Notes under the pieces: model-generated
What the model saw: only the letters and a program-made list of their open reading frames with translations
Told to the model about the DNA's origin: nothing
The model's database searches: none
Assembly: GCA_017590115.1 (NCBI GenBank)
Contig: JAGGNK010008670.1
Span: 1,116,001-1,180,000 of the forward strand
Direction of reading: 5' to 3'
DNA: 64,000 nucleotides
Source of the DNA: Montifringilla adamsi
Lineage: Eukaryota; Chordata; Aves; Passeriformes; Passeridae
Program-made: the position numbers and the translations under genes
Part shown: positions 11,907-64,000 of the stretch, piece after piece
Position numbering within the stretch: position 1 is the stretch's first letter
Layout: each line of letters opens with the position of its first letter

Positions 11907-12035
11907 TGGAATCATAAAAGGGTTTGGGTTGGAAGGGACCCAAAGACCATCTTGTTCCACAGGCAGGGCCATCTTTCTCTGTGCCAGGTTTGTGCAAGCC
12001 CCATTGAACACTTCCAGGGCTGGGGAGTCGATATC
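11907..12035 (-). mobile_element. CR1 LINE 3' fragment
   Basis: The plus strand shows TGGAATCATAAAAGGGTTTG, GGTTGGAAGGGACCCAAAGA and ACACTTCCAGGGCTGGGGAG, the reverse complement of a CR1 3' end. Confidence 0.85.
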
Positions 12036-14004
12036 CAGAGAAGATGGACACAACATTTATATTACAGTATCCACATCTGTAGAAGCAAATAAACCTAAAT
12101 CTTTTGATGTCCTGAGACAGTGTGAGAGCTGTTAGGGCTGCCTGGGGAGTCTCCTGGAGGGGCTGGGACAGGGATCACTGGGGTGGGACAGAGACCCTGG
12201 GCTGGGGCACTGGGGTCCCACGTGGGGGTCCCAGGTGGGGCCAGCCAGGAACATGCATGTCCTGGCAAAACCAACCCCAGCACAAACTGTTTTGAGAGTT
12301 CCAGGTCATTTCAGTGAAGCAGTCAAATGAATCAATTCTGATTTTGCTTCTTTCTTTGCCTAATTAGACAATGGGGAGATTTATGGAATAATTGAGCCAA
12401 CTCAATGTATCTGTAATTTGACATCTAATTAATCAATGTCCCGCTCCTTCACAGGTGCAATATAAACCCCTCCTAACTGCTGCAGGCATGTCTCTATTGT
12501 TTCTCTGGAAAAAATCCCCAATCCAACCCCATTTCTTGTTTGCTCCTGCCACTGGAGCACAGAAACTGCAGGAATTCTGTCGTTGCCCCCAAACAGCAGA
12601 AGAGACCTTGCTGGGTGGTCTCATCCCACAGGTCCCACGGGATGGCCTCGGTGCAGGCTGCTGGAGGCACAGCTGCCTCCTGATGCTGCTGAAAGTTTGG
12701 GAAGCAGCTCTTCTCACCAAAATACTGCTGGCTGCCAAGTGGGTGCCGGGGGTCTGTCAGTGGGGAGGGAGGGATTGTGTTCCTGCAGCTGGCCGAGCCT
12801 GGGGAGTGCAGGAAGCTGCAAAGGTACCGCCAGGACACGCAGGGATCCAAGGAAAATCCTGGCCCTATTAGAGTTAATAGGAGTTTTGCATTTGACCTCA
12901 GCAAGGTCAAGGATTTTACCCAAGGAATATTAGTCATCAGCATTGGGATGAATTAGAGGACTTGTCAACAAGAAGCAGGCAAGGTTAGTCCCACGGGTGG
13001 CTGAGCTCGGAATTGGAACGGCTGGAAAAATAATGTCCAGCTTATTCCATTTATCCCCGTGCTGCATGCGGGCCCTGTGTGCAACACCTCAGCATTCCCC
13101 GCCTGCTCTGTTCCAGCCCATCAGACACGCTGGGGAACGCTTTGTTTGGGATGGAGCAGGGAACTGGGGGGTAAAATTTCCTTGGGAAGCTTCCCGGAGC
13201 CGGGCTCAGCTCTCACAAAGCAGCCCTGGGAAGGCAGTGCACAGCCTATGGTTCCCGTTTCCAGGAAATCCCATCCAGCCTGAGTCCCACTGGCAGCAGG
13301 GGTCCAGCCCAGCAGATCCCTGGGGATTGTGTGGATTGCACAGCTGGAAGCCAGCGCTGCTCCCACCCTGCCAGGGGACAGCGGCTCCCTGTGTCACCAG
13401 GGGAGGTGACAAAGCCCGAGGTGTGAGCCAGCCCTTCCCTGCCAGAGCCCTGGGATCGTTCCCAGCTGAGCCCAGTTGGTTTTGGGTGTTCCTGAGGCCA
13501 CGCTCTCACCCAGACTCGGATCCCTGAAGGATGCACGGGATGGGGCACAGGAGTCACGGGGGACGTCAGCTCCTCAGGAAAACATGGATTATTGTCCTTG
13601 CAGAAACCTGCTCATGGGAGTGGGAGCCAATATTTGGCAGGATTTGTTTCCTAGAGAAGCAGTGCTGATCTGTGAAACTTGGAGGGTTTGGAAATTGCTC
13701 ACGTTCAGGAAGGAGCAGGGCTGGATAGCTGGATTTTGGGTTGGTTCAGGTAAAGCTGGGTCTGTGCCCCCAGTATGTGGAAGGGACTGGGGGTTCTGGT
13801 TTGCACTGGGAGCTCTCTTCCATGGCAGAGTCCTGGAGCTGTGGGCTCTGAGGAGGTTGTTTGCATCCAGCCCTTTTTCCAGGATGTGCCCAAGGACCCT
13901 CAGTGAGCTCTCAGTGCTGTCATTGCCAAGGACCAGGATGGTTCCTGCAAGGATGAGCAAAACAACAGAGAAAACGCTGCACAATCAGAGCTACCAACGT
14001 GGTC
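12036..14004. other. Intergenic stretch, no gene recognised
   Basis: Unique sequence of moderate GC content with no repeat family or gene I can name. Confidence 0.45.
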
Positions 14005-14157
14005 CTGGTGGATATTTAAATCCAAAATGTTTTGGATACTTAAATCCAAAGTGGTTCAGATATTTAAATCCAAATGTTGTGGATACTTAAATCTAAAGTG
14101 GTTTGGATATTTAAATGCAAAATGTTTTGAATATTCAAATCCAAACTGTTCCGATAC
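14005..14157. repeat. AT-rich tandem repeat, about 24-25 bp period, about 6 copies
   Basis: Imperfect units of the form GGATAyTTAAATCCAAArTG are repeated from 14005 to about 14157. Copies differ by several substitutions and 1-2 base indels, so the array looks old. Confidence 0.85.
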
Positions 14158-15912
14158 ATGTTCTTTGAAAAAGAACCAACAAAAGCTATTTATACATTTG
14201 CTTGAGAAGTTCCCTGCTCTCATTCTGCACTGCATTGATGATCTCTGTGTTTCTCCTTTTAGGAGGGTGACTGGAAGAAGCTGCCAGCTGAATTTCTGTT
14301 TCATTTTCCTCCAAGTTTTAATTGAAGTCAGGAGAAGTGTGGCTGGGCTCCCTATTTCAGGGAGCTGTTTCCTGGCACGGCACCCAGGGTGCCTCTGACT
14401 GCAGAGCAGTGCATTCCACATTGCTCCCATCAGGCTGGGCTTGAAGGGAAGGCTGTGAGTGCCTGGTGACAAGCCTGGGGACAGCAGGTGACACAGGGCT
14501 GTGCTGGTACCACACACGAGGTGCAGCATGCTGGTGACACCATGACATCAGTGACATCGTTCAGAGGTGGCAGGCTGAGGCCTGGCTCCGAGGGTAGGAA
14601 ACACAGAATATTTGGGGTGTAAAAGCTGGTTTTGATGGCCAGCTGATAACTCACCGTTATCAGTGAACTCAGGGTGAATTGCAGGATGTGATTCTGGAAT
14701 TCAAGGCAATAAATTCCAAGTTCTCACTATGAATTGACTTCATTCCCCACAGACTCAGTGGTTTGTCCTGAGGGCAAGGTGAGGATTTGTTGGTCCAGGT
14801 GTTGAAGATTAAATGGACAATATCTCCTTTCCTCATCTCCCAGACCTCCTGTGGAAATCTCCCGTCGTGTGTCCATCCTCACCCTTGCCCTGCTGCTCTT
14901 CCATATCTTCTGTGACTGAATTTGGCTTTAACAAGGTTCTTCTGATCACTTTGCCACATTCCAGGACCTGACACCCATGTTTCAGTTGATACAAGGATTT
15001 TCAGGAATCTGAACATTTCACGTCTTTCCCAAGAGCTTTGGGGAGTCTGGAGCCAGTTTTGAGTTTTTTGGTTTTACTCCCCACCCTGCACTCCCTGTGC
15101 TGAGCCCACCTGTGGCCTCACCATCTTCCTGCAAGTCCCCTGGAGCACCACTGTCCCCTGGGGCCACCATCATGGGAAGTAATTAAAAGCTATGGGGAGA
15201 AAAGCCAAGCAGGGGAACGCAGAGATGGCCAGGAGTGCAGACAGCCCAAGAGGAGAAAGCAAACAAGAGAAAGCAAACGGCCTTTTCAGTTTAGCCTGAT
15301 TTCCCTTTCCCTGGCAGTTCCTTGCTCCAAGGCCCAGGATTCTCCCCAGAGGTTTGAGGGTGTTTGGGTGGATCAGGCTGAGAACCCCTCTGTCCTGTGA
15401 GGCCCAGGCAGCAGAGCTCAGGCACCCCCGTGCTGCCAGAAATTAATTTTTCCTCATTCTAATTGGGGTAAATGCTCATTCCCAAACACTGGCATCTCAC
15501 CTGTCAGGATAACAAACGGCAGAGCTCTGGCAGCCAGGGAGACAAACACAGGAACACTCAGTGCTTGTGAGGGACCAGGCTCCAAGGACAAACATTTGCA
15601 TTTCGTGGGACAACATTCCCAGCTTTGAGCCAGAAACCTGTGCAGCAGCCACACCAAGGGAGCAGGAACCAAACCACCCTGGCAGATCCCTCAGACCCCA
15701 CTCCCTCCACTCCCTTTCCAGCCTCAGGCCATCCTCCTCCTCCTCACACTGTGCACAGCCAGCCTGGGCAAGGCCAGCAACATCCCTGCTCCAGCCCTGC
15801 ATCCACAGTGTGGAAGGTACAGGAAAAAGCAGGTTTTTCCTCATTTTTCCACATTTCTGGCAACATTTTTTTTTGCCAAAGATACATTTTGCTAGGTTGG
15901 AAAATTTCAAGT
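14158..15912. other. Intergenic stretch downstream of VEPH1
   Basis: No gene, CR1 copy or RNA gene recognised. It includes sequence beyond the presumed VEPH1 cleavage site. Confidence 0.45.
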
Positions 15913-15918
15913 TTTATT
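15913..15918 (-). terminator. VEPH1: Candidate VEPH1 polyadenylation signal
   Basis: AATAAA on the minus strand (TTTATT on plus), about 0.7 kb beyond the VEPH1 stop codon. It is the first canonical hexamer I see downstream. The 3' UTR extent is inferred. Confidence 0.4.
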
Positions 15919-16624
15919 TCTAGTCAGCCTTGAATGATCTCTGGGCTCATTTCTTCACTTGCAGATTTCTCGGTCTTTTTTTGCCACCCTCTTTTGTTTT
16001 CAGTCTCTTCTACAGCATTTCCTCCAATTTGGAATCATTTGAAAGTAACAAAGAAAATCAAACAAACTGGGATTTTCCAGATTTGCAGAAATTTTGAACA
16101 GTTACAGAATGGAGAAGAGAATTAAAAAAAAGGAAAGTTTAAAAATTACATTCAGTTGTAAAGTAGAGCAAAAGCAGGAAAAAGAGGGAAAATCAAACCA
16201 GTTAAATATTTAAAATTATTTTCCAGCCATACAAAATCTTTCAAATTTCTCAATTTAAACCTGAAAGCAGCAGCAGGACACATATAAACAATAAAAGGAT
16301 GAAGTCCACCAGAATTAAATAAGGAAAATTAACTTTTTCCACCGAGTTGATTGAGAAAAGCAGCAAGTCCTCACTCCTGGCATTCTCTTGGCAGTGTCAG
16401 AGACCCGGTGCACCTCAGGGCTGGGTTTCTAACCACATTCCCTGGCTGAAGAAGCAGCCCTGGATTTCCCACGGGAGGGTGGCAGCTGCTCCTGGAGCAG
16501 TGTCCCCATGGCGGGCCGTTGTCCCTCGGGCCCTGTGGCTGTGCAGGCGGCTCTCCCAGCTCCCCGTGCCCCACAGGCTCTGGGTGGCCCGGTGGCCGTC
16601 CCACGGGGTTTGGTGGCCCCGGGC
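15913..16624 (-). other. VEPH1: Probable VEPH1 3' UTR
   Basis: About 710 bp of non-coding sequence between the VEPH1 stop codon and the first AATAAA on that strand. It is AT-rich and repeat-free. Confidence 0.4.
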
Positions 16625-63072
<46,448 letters not shown>

Positions 63073-63589
63073 CTGCAAAAATGGGGGAAAAAAAAAAAGA
63101 TTTATATAAAAGCCTTGTGCTGGGCAGAGTAGGGGAACCAAAGTCAAAGCAACAAGGGGAAAAGAGAAAAAAACTTGTCAAGAAAGGTCATGTTTCGGTA
63201 CCACCACTGAAGGCAGGAGTCAAAGAAAGAGCAAAATACAGAAATTTAAAACTACTGCAGCAGGAAATGTTAAGAATAGTCCTATTTTTGTCTTCTGCTA
63301 GAGGAAGCAGCGGGGCACTAACAAAATATGTGGTGTATAAATAAAAATCAATATAAATAAAATACAGAAGATATGAAGTGCACTAGCTACATGCTACCAT
63401 TTCTAATGAGAGATTTGGTGTTTGGTGCTCCTTGGGAAGACAGAGGCTGTATCCAACATCCCAAAGCACAGGAAACACCTTGGAGCAGCCTTTCCCTGGA
63501 GCTGCACTGGACACTTGCTCACAGTGTAATAGCTCTAGTATTGATCATTAATTATTCTGTAATCATTAAGATTTCATATTTTTATTTAA

Positions 63590-63872
63590 ACTCACAGAAT
63601 CCCAGAATGATTTGGGTTGGAAAGGTCCCTTAAAACTCACCCAGTTCCACCCCTGCCATGGCAGGGACACCTTCTATTTGGGTTGGAAAGGTCCCTTAAA
63701 ACTCGCCCAGTCCCACCCCTGCCATGGCAGGGACACCTTCCACTGTCCAAGTGCTCCCAGCCCCAATATCCAACCTGGCCATGGGCACTGCCAGGGATCC
63801 AGGGGCAGCCCCAGCTGCTCTGGGCACCTCCAGCCAATTCCTCTGAACACTGAGATCCTTCAGGAGTGCAAA
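63590..63872 (-). mobile_element. CR1 LINE fragment with internal 66-bp duplication
   Basis: The plus strand begins TCACAGAATCCCAGAATGAT. The segment starting TTTGGGTTGGAAAGGTCCCT at 63611 is repeated at 63677, then the element continues through CACTGCCAGGGATCCAGGGG. The duplication arose after or during insertion. Confidence 0.93.
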
Positions 63873-64000
63873 CTCCTCTTCCTAAAATGGCTCCAAGCTT
63901 CTGAAGTCTCAGGGTCCCTGAGTGTACACTGGGGTTTGGAATCAAGGTCAGGAAAGGTTTTCTGCTATTACTTATACAGAAAATTGTGTGTACAAAGCAC

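Overview
This is vertebrate nuclear DNA, almost certainly from a bird and probably a songbird. About thirty fragments of the avian CR1 LINE lie on both strands, with the usual 5' truncation and a 3' end close to 'ATTCTATGATTCCATGA'. Introns are short for the genes concerned. The three genes match the 3q25-type block CCNL1 - VEPH1 (with PTX3 nested inside). The songbird call is inference from CR1 and LTR style, not from a search.

Layout. (1) 1-1.1 kb: the 5' end of cyclin L1 (CCNL1), minus strand, exons 1-3 in a CpG island; the gene runs off the left edge. A second CpG island sits 0.6-1 kb upstream. (2) 1.3-16 kb: intergenic DNA with CR1 pieces and several minisatellites; no gene supported. 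(3) 16.6-63.1 kb: eleven coding exons of VEPH1 (vertebrate 'melted', PH-domain protein), minus strand, through the stop codon. All splice sites are GT-AG and the phases join into one 715-residue frame; the N-terminal exons lie beyond the right edge. (4) 54.2-59.9 kb: a complete three-exon PTX3 (long pentraxin 3), plus strand, 427 aa, inside the 13.6-kb VEPH1 intron.

The genes do not form an operon or pathway. CCNL1 is a splicing-associated cyclin, VEPH1 a membrane-associated signalling modulator and PTX3 a secreted innate-immunity pattern-recognition protein. PTX3 is antisense to the VEPH1 transcript, an arrangement I recall from mammals.

The most interesting observations concern PTX3: an exon 2 about 40 codons longer than in mammals, loss of the third N-terminal cysteine and of the mammalian N-glycosylation site, two other sequons elsewhere, and a CTGCAG-rich tandem array just upstream of the start codon. 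There are also two recent-looking tandem duplications (314 and 303 bp), a 14-copy 21-bp minisatellite that is open on both strands, and two candidate solo LTRs. I found no previously undescribed biological system. Most long open frames here are chance products of GC-rich repeats and CR1.
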